NCBI GenBank assembly: GCA_966249405.1
Contig: CBINDO010000027.1
Coordinates: 1 to 46,239, forward strand
Length of the DNA: 46,239 bases
Origin: SZUA-265 sp966249405
GTDB taxonomy: Bacteria > Myxococcota_A > Polyangia > Polyangiales > Polyangiaceae
Direction: 5' to 3'
In this document: positions 7,615 through 16,032 of the stretch, piece after piece
Numbering within the stretch: position 1 is the first letter of the stretch
Layout: every line of letters starts with the position of its first letter
Notes under the pieces: model-generated
The model's database searches: none
What the model saw: the letters and a program-made list of their open reading frames with translations, nothing else
What the model was told of the DNA's origin: nothing
Made by a program: the position numbers and the translations under genes

Positions 7615-9324
7615 ATGTCACGAAAACGCGCTGAGGATCCGATCCTCAATAAAGTAATCGCAGGCCGCTATCGGTTGGAAGCTCGCATCGGCGAAGGGGG
7701 AATGGGGGTTGTCTACCGCGCCCGTCACGTACTCATCGACCGTATCGTAGCCGTGAAGTTGATTCGCCCTGATTTGCGCGGCGAGACGCACCTGCGTGCC
7801 TGGATGTTGCGCGAAGCACGCGCCGCGAACCGAGTCGACCACGCCCACATCATCGACATCCACGACATCGGTGAGACGGACGAAGGTGAATTGTACCTGG
7901 TCATGGAGTACTTGGTTGGTACTCCGCTGAGCGCCGAGATCAACCGTGGCCCACTCCCGATCCAGCGCGCCGTGGACATCCTCGAGCAGATGGGCGCCGC
8001 GTTGGCGCGCGCCCATGACCTCGGCGTCGTGCACCGCGACTTGAAGAGCGACAACATTCTGCTCACGGCGCGTGGGGGTCGTAAGGACTTCGTGAAGATC
8101 CTCGACTTCGGTCTGGCAGCGTTGGCACACGACCCGAGGCTCGCGCCCAAAGGCGCGGTGTTCGGGACCCCCGAGTACATGTCTCCCGAGCAGGCTCGTG
8201 GTGAGACGGCCGGACCGCAATCGGATCTCTACGCCCTCGGTGTCTTGTTCTTCGAAATGCTGACCGGCCAGCTGCCGTTTCGCTCGAGTGACCGCGATAC
8301 GCTGCTCGAGCTCCAACGCACCGCCAAAGCACCCAAACCAAGTAGCGTGCGCGCCGACTGCCATCCGGTCGCCGAGCGCATCGTGATGCGTTTGCTCGAG
8401 AAGGATCCACGCCGGCGTTATCGCGACGGCCACCATCTGCTCGAAGAACTGAAAGCGCTGCAACGCTCACTGCCGTCGCAGGCGTGGGACAAGGAAACCG
8501 GTGAAGCACCAGCCATCGCGCCACCTCCCCCGCCCCCGTCTCGCTCGGCGAGCGTCACCGAATGGGCAAACCGCGCCGGGACCTTCTCGCGAATGGTGTC
8601 ACGGGCGTACCCCGCCGCTGCGCCACCCCCGGAGTTGGCCCAGGCGCTGAGCAGCGCGTGGGACTTGGCAGCCAAAGCCAGCCGTCTGGAGGGTGAAATA
8701 GCGAGCCACACGCGGCGCCTAGAGGCGCTGGAACGCAGGGGTCGGGCGCTGCGCGCTGAAATCGGCCGAAAAGTAGAGGAGCTCGCGCAGGAAGAATCCC
8801 GGGCGCTGCGCGACGCTGCTGCCTACTTGGAGGAGGAGAAGTCTGCGGCAGTCGAGCTCGGGGAAGCAGAGACGTCGGCTGTCGAGGCGACCAAACGGGC
8901 CGACGAGCTCGAACGCAGCGGCCGCGGGGATCGCAAGACCTTCGAACAGTCGGGCGCGGCCCTGGCCTTGGTCGACGTCAAACGGCAACAGTTGAAATCC
9001 CGCGAGGCCAAGCGCACGACCCGTGAAGCGACCGCCAAAGATCTGCGCGCTCAAATCGAAGAGCTGCGCAGCCAGCTCGCTCGCTACGCTGGCGCATTGG
9101 AAGAGGATCTGGCGTCCGGTCGTGAGAAGGTGGCCGCCAAAGCGCGCGAGGGGCTGGAATACGAGGAGCGCTTCGAACAGGTCACCCGCGTGGTGGTAAC
9201 GCACCTCAAGGGTAAACCCGAGTGTCGCGAACTGCTGAACGACTTCATCACCAACGCTGGTCAACCGAGCGCGGCTGCCGAGGCGCAGCAACCCATCGTG
9301 CGGCCAATGGCAGAAGCTAGTTGA
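7615..9324 (+). CDS. Cytosolic Ser/Thr protein kinase with C-terminal coiled coil
   Basis: 569 residues. The N-terminal Hanks-type kinase domain (about 19-285) has all core motifs: Gly loop GEGGMGVVY (26-34), K48 in VAVKLI, HRDLKSDN with H140/D142/N147, DFG at 164-166, and activation segment GTPEYMSPEQA. A Pro-rich linker (about 300-330) leads to a long charged heptad-like coiled coil (about 355-540) rich in Glu, Arg and Ala. There is no transmembrane segment or extracellular sensor, unlike many PknB-type kinases, so it is probably cytosolic and may be assembled through the coiled coil. ATG 7615 is preferred; a TTG at 7585 lies inside the upstream palindrome. Confidence 0.93.
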   Translation: MSRKRAEDPILNKVIAGRYRLEARIGEGGMGVVYRARHVLIDRIVAVKLIRPDLRGETHLRAWMLREARAANRVDHAHIIDIHDIGETDEGELYLVMEYLVGTPLSAEINRGPLPIQRAVDILEQMGAALARAHDLGVVHRDLKSDNILLTARGGRKDFVKILDFGLAALAHDPRLAPKGAVFGTPEYMSPEQARGETAGPQSDLYALGVLFFEMLTGQLPFRSSDRDTLLELQRTAKAPKPSSVRADCHPVAERIVMRLLEKDPRRRYRDGHHLLEELKALQRSLPSQAWDKETGEAPAIAPPPPPPSRSASVTEWANRAGTFSRMVSRAYPAAAPPPELAQALSSAWDLAAKASRLEGEIASHTRRLEALERRGRALRAEIGRKVEELAQEESRALRDAAAYLEEEKSAAVELGEAETSAVEATKRADELERSGRGDRKTFEQSGAALALVDVKRQQLKSREAKRTTREATAKDLRAQIEELRSQLARYAGALEEDLASGREKVAAKAREGLEYEERFEQVTRVVVTHLKGKPECRELLNDFITNAGQPSAAAEAQQPIVRPMAEAS

Positions 9325-9347
9325 GAGCCGCCCAGCGCGCGTGGCTC
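9325..9347. terminator. Short hairpin between convergent genes
   Basis: GAGCC (9325-9329) pairs with GGCTC (9343-9347) directly after the kinase stop, reaching into the stop codon of the opposing gene. It is short and without a T-run, so only a weak candidate terminator. Confidence 0.3.
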
Positions 9348-10446
9348 AGCGTCTCCTGACCACGAAGAAGTCGCGCTTGGAACGTCTCGTCGTATACTCC
9401 CCCGCGTCCATCACCATGCCGTCGAGCAACGGCGAGTGGACTTCGGGGGAGCCCGTTTTTTGTCCCACCAAGAAGAAGCGCGTCCAGTTCCAATTGATGT
9501 CGAGCTGAAGCCCAACCTCGACGCCGAGCGCGACCAGCGCCCGCGCCAAGTCAACGGCTTCAACCTCCACCCCAACCAGATAGAACAATGTCGAAGTTCG
9601 GCGACTGAGACCGAGCGCCGAGCGTCGGCGCGTCTTTTCCTTCTCGCTTTTGCCGGCCCAAGGCTTGTCTCGACCCGCCAGCAACTCCGGGTTCACCACG
9701 CCATTTGCGACCAAGCAAGGCGGCGTCTGACGATAGGAAACGAGGTCCAGCGACGCAACGTCACCATACATGCCGAGTTCGACTTGGCCGTCACTCGTGA
9801 TCGCTATGCCGCAACCCTCGGGTCTCGGCGGGACGAGGACGACACCGTGACTCAGCTGCCCCCAACGACCGTGCCGCGCCTGAAACCCTCCGTTGAACAG
9901 CGCGACCGCCTCACCACCGATGAGACCGACTCGAACGTGAGACTCGAGCTTGTCGGCGCCCTCGTCGGAAGCTCCGACGACCCACTCGAGAGTAACCCGT
10001 CGCAGATCGAGGGCAACGACGGCAACGGAGACGAAGCCACTCGTACGGTGAGGGTGCAAGGTGGTCCGCCACAGGGGCGGCTCCACGTTCAAGTCGTCGG
10101 GATAACGCGTCCACTCACCGTCTCCAGGACGTGACGACGCCTCGAACGGCGGACTAACCGTAACTGGTTTACACTCCTCACACACGGTCCTCTCATCCAC
10201 GGGCACGACCAGCTCGGGCGGCGCGCTAGTGATGGAAGCAGCGCTTGCTGGAGCACCACTCGTCGGCAGCCCTTCCGTTGCTGCAGGGCGCTCGTCGGTC
10301 GGTGCTGGCGACGGGCGCTCGCCCGCCCTAGCAGGCTCTGGCATCCGGGGTGGAGCGCTCGCTTCACCGCAGCTGAGCCAAAAAGACGCAAGAACGGCGC
10401 TCAACAACGCGCACGGCGGGGCCGATGATCGGAAATCGAGTTTCAC
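9346..10446 (-). CDS. Phosphodiester-glycosidase-like (NAGPA domain) lipoprotein with atypical active-site motif
   Basis: 366 residues. A hydrophobic leader ends at C26 (FWLSC), suggesting a lipoprotein, followed by a Pro/Ala-rich linker. The domain (about 145-366) follows the phosphodiester glycosidase/DUF2233 order: VALFNGGFQ with a nearby HG, GIAITSDGQVELG, then RRSALGLSRRTSTLFYLVG, VDLARALVALGVEVGLQLD. Where typical members read LDGGGS, this protein has LDINWNW (315-321). Members cleave phosphodiester-linked sugars in the cell envelope or lysosome; activity here is uncertain. The GTG at 10446 gives a sensible leader; an ATG at 10521 would run into the divergent peroxidase gene. Neither has a strong ribosome site. 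Confidence 0.7.
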   Translation of the reverse strand: MKLDFRSSAPPCALLSAVLASFWLSCGEASAPPRMPEPARAGERPSPAPTDERPAATEGLPTSGAPASAASITSAPPELVVPVDERTVCEECKPVTVSPPFEASSRPGDGEWTRYPDDLNVEPPLWRTTLHPHRTSGFVSVAVVALDLRRVTLEWVVGASDEGADKLESHVRVGLIGGEAVALFNGGFQARHGRWGQLSHGVVLVPPRPEGCGIAITSDGQVELGMYGDVASLDLVSYRQTPPCLVANGVVNPELLAGRDKPWAGKSEKEKTRRRSALGLSRRTSTLFYLVGVEVEAVDLARALVALGVEVGLQLDINWNWTRFFLVGQKTGSPEVHSPLLDGMVMDAGEYTTRRSKRDFFVVRRR

Positions 10447-10510
10447 AGCGATGTCGAATCTATCGGCAAAGGAACTTGTGCTCAACGCCCATCTGGTCGA
10501 GAAAGCGCCG

Positions 10511-10990
10511 ATGCCAAGCATCTACGACTTCGAAGCCACATCGATCACAGGCACGCTGACCCCGCTATCCGATTATCGCGGCCGAGTGTTACTCATCGTG
10601 AACACCGCAAGCCGCTGCGGGTTTACACCTCAGTTTACGGGGCTCCAAGTGTTGTACGACCGCTTCGAAGCGCAGGGCTTTGCCGTCCTTGGCTTCCCCT
10701 GCAATCAGTTCCGGGACCAAGACCCGGCTCCCGACGAAGCCATCGCGACCTTCTGTCAGGTCAACTACGGAGTCCGCTTCCCGATGTTTGCCAAAGTCGA
10801 AGTGAACGGCACCAACGCGCATCCGCTGTTCCAGTTCTTGAAGCGCGAGGCACCGGGCGTTTTGGGGACCGAGTTCATCAAGTGGAATTTCACCAAGTTC
10901 TTGGTCTCGCGGGACGGCCGGGTCGTTGAAAGATTCGCACCCAACGTGCCGCCGGAAGCGATCGCACCCGCGATCCAGCGGCTGCTTTGA
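10511..10990 (+). CDS. Glutathione peroxidase family thiol peroxidase
   Basis: 159 residues, the normal length of bacterial glutathione-peroxidase-type enzymes, which reduce hydroperoxides. The catalytic tetrad is visible: Cys C36 in NTASRCGFTPQF, Q66 in GFPCNQF, and W125/N126 in KWNFTKFLV. C82 in FCQVNYGV is the likely resolving cysteine, implying a thioredoxin-dependent rather than strictly glutathione-dependent mechanism. ATG 10511 has GAGAAAG upstream and gives the standard N-terminus; ATG 10451 is an in-frame alternative. It diverges from the phosphodiester-glycosidase-like gene, so promoters for both lie in or near 10447-10510. Confidence 0.92.
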   Translation: MPSIYDFEATSITGTLTPLSDYRGRVLLIVNTASRCGFTPQFTGLQVLYDRFEAQGFAVLGFPCNQFRDQDPAPDEAIATFCQVNYGVRFPMFAKVEVNGTNAHPLFQFLKREAPGVLGTEFIKWNFTKFLVSRDGRVVERFAPNVPPEAIAPAIQRLL

Positions 10991-11185
10991 ACACTTCACG
11001 TATTTCACGCATTTCCTGCGGCTAGCCCAATCGCACGACAAATGCGGCATTTGCGGGTTGAAGCCACGTCGGACTACCACGCTCGTTTGCCACTACTGCA
11101 ACGCGGGCACTTGCGGCGTCGGAATAAACAGTTCATTGCTTGCGTTCGGAACCTAGAGTCCCAACTTACGTCTAAGAGACCAATC

Positions 11186-11584
11186 ATGGTGCGTCGTGCA
11201 ATCCCAACGTCCGATCCTTCCGCTCGCACGGAAGACGTGGGCGCTCTGAAGGACGCACAAGCACCCACACGGCAGCCGTTGACCCCCCAAACGCCAGCCA
11301 ATGCTCCGGAACATCCCGGACTCGTCTCATCAGCGGACGGTCGGATTGCTCCACCGCCTGCGCCTCTACCGTCCGAGTACCGTGGTAAGTCCAGCGGTGA
11401 ATTCCAACGCGTGGTAGTGAGTGCTGCGCCCGACGCCGCTAGCCTCGTGGCCGAGGCCGAACGGCACCTCGTCACGCTTCCGAGCAGCGATCGAAATCGT
11501 CGTCTGTTGGAGGTCGCCATTCTACGACGTGACACCGCGCTGCTGAACGGGTTGCTTGCAGACTACCGCCGCAAAGGACGGTAG
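11186..11584 (+). CDS. Hypothetical protein, Pro-rich with a small C-terminal helical region
   Basis: 132 residues. The first two thirds are polar and Pro-rich and look disordered; the last 45 (from about SAAPDAASLVAEAERHL) are predicted to form two or three helices. There is no signal peptide or membrane segment and no family I recognise. ATG 11186 has AAGAGA shortly upstream; the frame is open to 11042, but that extension is Arg/Leu-rich and noncoding in character. The existence of the gene is likely but unproven. Confidence 0.5.
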   Translation: MVRRAIPTSDPSARTEDVGALKDAQAPTRQPLTPQTPANAPEHPGLVSSADGRIAPPPAPLPSEYRGKSSGEFQRVVVSAAPDAASLVAEAERHLVTLPSSDRNRRLLEVAILRRDTALLNGLLADYRRKGR

Positions 11585-11633
11585 TCGAAGAGCACGGCAC
11601 GTCACGGCACCGCACGGCAGGTCGGATTCGGAG

Positions 11634-12794
11634 CTATCGCCTCACGAAGTGTCCCACCACCTCGAGGTGACTCGTGTGAGGGAACATATCCACCGCGACA
11701 CAATCGAGCAACCGAAAGCCGTGGTCACACAGCGCGCGAGCGTCGTCGCAAAACCGCTTCGCGTCGCACGAGACGAGCACGATGCTGTCGTTCGCGAGGC
11801 GAACAACCGCTGCCACGTCACCACGTAGTCCTCCGCGCGGCGGATCCAGGACGACCATGTCGAAAGTCTCACCGCTCGTCGCGGCCAACCGCTCGGCCTC
11901 GACCAGTGCATCTCCGGCGATGACGGAAATCGGCGAGACATCCTGCTCCCCGGCCGCGGTCGTCAGCGCCTGACACGCCGCCGCGTCGAACTCAACCGCC
12001 ACGACCTGCCGGCCGTCGGCAGCCAAAGGGAGCGCGAAGTTGCCACTTCCCGCAAACAAGTCCAGCGCACGACGTACCCGCCGCTGAGCCGCCCATTGTA
12101 TGACCTTTCGAACCATCAGTCGATTCGCCGTCGCGTTGACCTGCATGAAGCCGCTAATCGGGATCCGGGCGTGCACCCCCTCGTCGATCATGAATCGCTG
12201 AAAACGCACCGGGCCGCCCTCGACGGCGATACGCATACCATCGATTTCGGATGGCAACCTTCGCCAGTCGGGAGTTGGCGACACCTGCCCGTTGCGTTGC
12301 GTATGCCTTAGATAAACAGCAGATATCTGGTCGGCGTCCGGCATCCGCACCTCGGCGACACAATAAGCCGTCAACTCGGTCGCACACGTCGAAGCCCATC
12401 GACGAAACGTCGCGAGGGCGGTCAGCAGTTGCGGGTCGAGTACGGCGCACGCGGGGTCCTTGTCGAGATTGAAGTAAGTCGGCTCTCCAGATTTCAGAGC
12501 CAGTCGAATGCGGTTCCGATACCCGAGGCTCCTCCCGACGAGCCAGCGCACCTCCGCTTCATACTCGACCTTGTGTTTGGTCAAACCGGCGAGGAGAGCT
12601 CGAACCTTGGCCTCCCGCTGCTGGTCGAGCGTAAGGGCGAACTCCGGACAACCGCCACAGCGCTCCGCTACGGAGCACGGTAACTTTTCGCTGACGACGG
12701 GCAATGTGCGCGGCGAAGCAACGTCGGAGTGGCGTTTGTCCAGTTCGTTTGGCAAGCCTGCGTCCTTGTCGCTCCGCCCACCGCCCTGGCTCAC
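11634..12794 (-). CDS. Fe-S class I SAM-dependent RNA m5U methyltransferase (TrmA/RlmD family)
   Basis: 386 residues. It should methylate C5 of a uridine in tRNA or rRNA using S-adenosylmethionine. Four cysteines fit the RlmD-type cluster site: CSVAERCGGC near the N-terminus and the Cys of DPACAVLDP. The SAM-binding motif is DLFAGSGNFALPLA, followed by VVLDPPRGGL and the catalytic region VLVSCDAKRFCDDA, where family members usually read SCNP. No N-terminal TRAM domain is seen. GTG 12794 has GGAG five bases upstream; ATGs at 12833 and 12893 lie further out. Its 5' end overlaps the divergent membrane protein gene, so one of the two starts may be further inside. Confidence 0.85.
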   Translation of the reverse strand: MSQGGGRSDKDAGLPNELDKRHSDVASPRTLPVVSEKLPCSVAERCGGCPEFALTLDQQREAKVRALLAGLTKHKVEYEAEVRWLVGRSLGYRNRIRLALKSGEPTYFNLDKDPACAVLDPQLLTALATFRRWASTCATELTAYCVAEVRMPDADQISAVYLRHTQRNGQVSPTPDWRRLPSEIDGMRIAVEGGPVRFQRFMIDEGVHARIPISGFMQVNATANRLMVRKVIQWAAQRRVRRALDLFAGSGNFALPLAADGRQVVAVEFDAAACQALTTAAGEQDVSPISVIAGDALVEAERLAATSGETFDMVVLDPPRGGLRGDVAAVVRLANDSIVLVSCDAKRFCDDARALCDHGFRLLDCVAVDMFPHTSHLEVVGHFVRR

Positions 12795-14229
12795 GTTCGC
12801 TCCGTGTATATTGGGTGGTGCAATCGCGCTCATAGTGGGCAATGGCTTTACCGTGGATGACGCGCTGATTTCAACGCGGGTTGCCCACCACATCTCGAGT
12901 CACGCTCACTACGGCTTCAACCGGGTAGGTCCGCCCGTCGACTGTGTTACCCCACTCGGATGGGCGTGGCTCCTCGCGCCCTTCTCCGGCGGCGGTCCTT
13001 GGGCGGGTCTGCAGGCAGCACGCGCATTGGGCGGCGTGGCGGCGCTAGCGAGCGCGGCGCTGCTCGGGTCCCTCGTGCAACTCACGTCGACGTCGGGACG
13101 CGACTGGCCGCGGGTAACTCTCTTGTCCGTTGTGCTGGCAACGTGTCTGCCATTCGGGGCATGGGCCACGTCAGGCATGGAGACCAGCGTCGTGATGCTG
13201 GTTTGCACGGCCTCCGTGTGGGGCTTTGCGCGTGGCCATTGGCTGGGACCGACGGCAGCCGCACTCGCAGCTGCCTCGCGGCCCGAGTTGGCACCGTGGG
13301 CAGCCGTGCTCGCGATGTCGAGCGAAGTCCCGATTCTGGATGCTAATGGCGAGACGCCGCAACGCCGGCTGGCCAAACGCTTGCTGCGCGTCGGGTGCGT
13401 AGCTGCGGGGGTGCTGGCCGCGATGGCGATACGAACTGCAATCTTCGGTTCGCCAGTGCCGCTCGCAGTCTCGGCAAAACCCTCGGACGGCACACATGGC
13501 CTGGTGTATACTTGGGGCGCGCTACGACTGCTCGGTTTTCCGGTCTTGCTGTTGGGTTGGCGCGCCTACTCTCGGCTGCCTCGAGCGGGCGTTGCGGTGG
13601 CGCTCGCGTTTGGCGCTCACGTCCTGGCGGTGATCGGTGTCGGTGGAGACTGGATGAGCCTGTTCCGCCTTTTCGTCCCGGTGCTCCCGGCGACGTTGTG
13701 GTTGTGTTGGCTGGTAATCCGCGAGCAGTCGTCGTGGTTCGTTGCGCTCAAGGGCGTGTTGGCGCTGGCGGTGAACGGGTTGCTACTGTACTCGCTGGGT
13801 GGCTCGACGCGTCAGGTGTTGGCCGCCCGCGAAGCCTTGATCGCCACGGGCTCGCCGGTGCTAGTCGGGGCAGCCAACGTGGCTGCGTTGGACGTCGGGT
13901 GGGTAGGAGCCGCGACCTCGGCCACGATCACCGACTTGGCCGGGGTGACAGACCCGGAAGTTGCCCGATTACCTGGTGGCCACACGAGCAAACGGCTGCA
14001 AAAGAACCTACTGAACCGTCGTGGTGTCGATACGCTGGTGCTGCTGCTCGAACCCGGCGCTCCGAGCGTCGCGGCAGGCACTCGCCTCGGAGCACTGAGG
14101 TTTGCTCGCGCCGTGGAGAACTCGCTGGCTGAGCAAGCGGACGCCGAACTCTACGAAGTCCGAGCCACCCTCCCCCTGCTCGGCACGACCCAGCACTACG
14201 TCGTGCTCCGGCGCACGCGGACGAACTGA
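12766..14229 (+). CDS. Polytopic glycosyltransferase-like membrane protein
   Basis: About 487 residues with eleven or so hydrophobic helices, followed by a soluble C-terminal part. After the first helix comes TVDDALISTRVAHHI, which resembles the DDAFISxRYAxN motif of bacterial GT-C type mannosyl/arabinosyl transferases; there the acidic pair binds the lipid-linked sugar donor at the periplasmic face. The substrate cannot be named. The start is uncertain: TTG 12766 places a few residues before helix 1, while GTG 12706 is possible but overlaps more of the divergent methyltransferase gene; TTG 12811 would cut helix 1. Confidence 0.7.
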   Translation: MSLRPPPWLTFAPCILGGAIALIVGNGFTVDDALISTRVAHHISSHAHYGFNRVGPPVDCVTPLGWAWLLAPFSGGGPWAGLQAARALGGVAALASAALLGSLVQLTSTSGRDWPRVTLLSVVLATCLPFGAWATSGMETSVVMLVCTASVWGFARGHWLGPTAAALAAASRPELAPWAAVLAMSSEVPILDANGETPQRRLAKRLLRVGCVAAGVLAAMAIRTAIFGSPVPLAVSAKPSDGTHGLVYTWGALRLLGFPVLLLGWRAYSRLPRAGVAVALAFGAHVLAVIGVGGDWMSLFRLFVPVLPATLWLCWLVIREQSSWFVALKGVLALAVNGLLLYSLGGSTRQVLAAREALIATGSPVLVGAANVAALDVGWVGAATSATITDLAGVTDPEVARLPGGHTSKRLQKNLLNRRGVDTLVLLLEPGAPSVAAGTRLGALRFARAVENSLAEQADAELYEVRATLPLLGTTQHYVVLRRTRTN

Positions 14230-14387
14230 GCGGACGCGAACGTCTGCGGCTAACACCCGACGCGACCTGGCCGCCACTCGACGACAGGTGGCCACCAGTC
14301 GAACGGCGGTCGCAATGCAACGGCTCGTGGGCGCCCGAAGCACGTTTGGAGAGCCACCACCTCGATTTCTCCCCGACGTGACTCCAC

Positions 14388-14403
14388 TGGCACGCCGCTC
14401 GCA
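14388..14403 (+). promoter_or_regulatory. Sigma-54-like -24/-12 promoter before comM-recA
   Basis: TGGCACGCCGCTCGCA matches the consensus TGGCACG-N4-TTGCA at every fixed position but one (C instead of the second T). The GG and GC pairs have the required spacing. The expected transcript start is near 14414, five bases before ATG 14419, which favours a downstream start for comM such as TTG 14464. It is intergenic and correctly oriented. An NtrC-family activator is encoded elsewhere in the window but need not be the partner. Confidence 0.5.
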
Positions 14404-14418
14404 ATACGTGAACGGTAG

Positions 14419-15987
14419 ATGTCGCTCACCGTTCTGCACTCTCTCATCGACAAGCCGTTAGGGTTGGCAGTCGTTCACTCGAGCACACTGCTGGGACTCA
14501 AACCGGTGCCGATCACCGTGGAGGTCGCCTGCACGCGAGGCCCAGCGTTCTTTCAAATGGTGGGGCTCGCCCAGACCACCGTGCGTGAGGCCCGCGTCCG
14601 CGTTACGAGCGCGCTCGCGCGGCTAGGCATCCTGCTGGACGAATACGCCATAACCGTAAACTTAGCCCCGGCAAATGTCCGCAAGTCCGACGCCGGTCTG
14701 GACCTGGCGATAGCCCTCGGCATCCTGGAGGCGATCGGCCGTATCCCTGGTGCTTGTTTGCGAGACACCCTGGTACTTGGCGAACTTTCACTGGACGGCA
14801 ACCTGCAGCCGATCCGCGGTGTGTTGCCGCTGCTTTGCGGCGCGGCTGAGCGCGGGATTCATCAGGCAATCCTGCCGCAGCGAAACGCTCGCGAAGCAGG
14901 TCTCGTCGACGCGGTGCGGGCGGGCCTGGCCACCTCGTTGGAGCAGGTCGTCATGGCCTGCAGTGGCTCGCACGAGCTCCCTCGCGCTGCGGGCACGCGA
15001 TACAAGCCCGACGACCTCGTGGCCAGCGTCGATTTGGCGGAAGTGCGCGGCCAACACACTGCACGTCGCGCGCTCGAAATTGCCGCAGCGGGTGGACACA
15101 ACTTGCTCATGATTGGACCCCCGGGCGCTGGTAAGACGATGCTCGCCCGCAGATTACCGACGCTCCTACCGGCCATGAGCCATGGCGAGGCGCTGGAGGT
15201 GACCTCCGTGCACTCCGTCGCGGGTTTGGTGGAGGCCGACGTCGGCATGGTGAAGGAACGGCCATTCCGAGCCCCGCACCATACCGTCACCGAACAAGGT
15301 TTGGTCGGCGGGGGTGATGTACCTCGCCCTGGCGAAGTCAGCTTGGCGCACAACGGCGTGCTCTTCCTGGACGAGCTCGCAGAATTTTCCCGACGCAGCC
15401 TCGAAGCACTACGTCAACCAATGGAGGACGGCGTCGTCCACATCACGCGCGCCCGGGGGAGCGCCGATTTTCCGGCGCGCCCCCTGCTCGTAGGCGCAAT
15501 GAATCCTTGCCCGTGCGGTTATTACGGGCACCCGCATCGCGTTTGCAGGTGTTCCGACCAACAACGGCTGCGATATCGTTCCCGCCTGAGCGGCCCCCTT
15601 TTGGATCGACTCGACATCCACGTTAGCTTGCCACCAACAGAGCTATCATCGGTGCTGGCGACGGGGTCGAGTGAGACATCCGCGACCGTCCGAGCCCGTG
15701 TCGCATCCGCACGTCGAATCCAACTCGACCGGGTGGAACAGCGCCAGACGACGAGCCTCACCAACGCCATGCTTCCGTCGACCGCGTTCGACTCGGTTCT
15801 GCAGTTGACGCCCAAGTCGAGGTCTCTCGCCGAACGGGCGTGTCAGCATCTGGCATTGAGTGCGCGTGGCTTCACGAAGGTGTTGCGCGTTGCGCGGACG
15901 ATCGCGGACCTGGAGCAGTCGGAGTGCATCCAGGAGCATCACATCGCTGAAGCTCTCCAGGGACGCCTGTTGGACGTCCCCAATTAA
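14419..15987 (+). CDS. comM: YifB/ComM family Mg-chelatase-like AAA+ ATPase
   Basis: 522 residues. An N-terminal Lon-protease-like domain (VEVACTRGPAFFQMVGL through NLAPANVRKSDAGLDLAIALGIL), Walker A GPPGAGKTMLARRLP, Walker B LFLDELAEFSRRSLEAL and the zinc-binding-like cysteine cluster CPCGYYG and CRCS, then a C-terminal Mg-chelatase-like domain. ComM is a branch-migration helicase that helps integrate incoming DNA during natural transformation. ATG 14419 gives 14 extra residues; TTG 14464 (LAVVHSSTLLGL) matches the usual family start and fits the predicted transcript start better. recA follows 45 bases downstream on the same strand. Confidence 0.93.
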   Translation: MSLTVLHSLIDKPLGLAVVHSSTLLGLKPVPITVEVACTRGPAFFQMVGLAQTTVREARVRVTSALARLGILLDEYAITVNLAPANVRKSDAGLDLAIALGILEAIGRIPGACLRDTLVLGELSLDGNLQPIRGVLPLLCGAAERGIHQAILPQRNAREAGLVDAVRAGLATSLEQVVMACSGSHELPRAAGTRYKPDDLVASVDLAEVRGQHTARRALEIAAAGGHNLLMIGPPGAGKTMLARRLPTLLPAMSHGEALEVTSVHSVAGLVEADVGMVKERPFRAPHHTVTEQGLVGGGDVPRPGEVSLAHNGVLFLDELAEFSRRSLEALRQPMEDGVVHITRARGSADFPARPLLVGAMNPCPCGYYGHPHRVCRCSDQQRLRYRSRLSGPLLDRLDIHVSLPPTELSSVLATGSSETSATVRARVASARRIQLDRVEQRQTTSLTNAMLPSTAFDSVLQLTPKSRSLAERACQHLALSARGFTKVLRVARTIADLEQSECIQEHHIAEALQGRLLDVPN

Positions 15988-15991
15988 CCCT

Positions 15992-16009
15992 TCGCGCGTC
16001 GAAGCGCGA
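15992..16009. terminator. 6-bp hairpin between comM and recA
   Basis: TCGCGC (15992-15997) pairs with GCGCGA (16004-16009) around a 6-base loop, five bases after the comM stop. No T-run follows, and recA starts at 16033 with a purine-rich ribosome site (AAGAAAGAAGAAC). It may be an attenuator or RNA-processing stem rather than a full terminator. Confidence 0.35.
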
Positions 16010-16032
16010 CGGAACAACAAGAAAGAAGAACA

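Noticed and set aside
10926..11156. Small Cys-rich frame with two CxxC pairs after the peroxidase
   Set aside because: It overlaps the peroxidase end, has no ribosome site and no family match; the CxxC pairs are probably chance.
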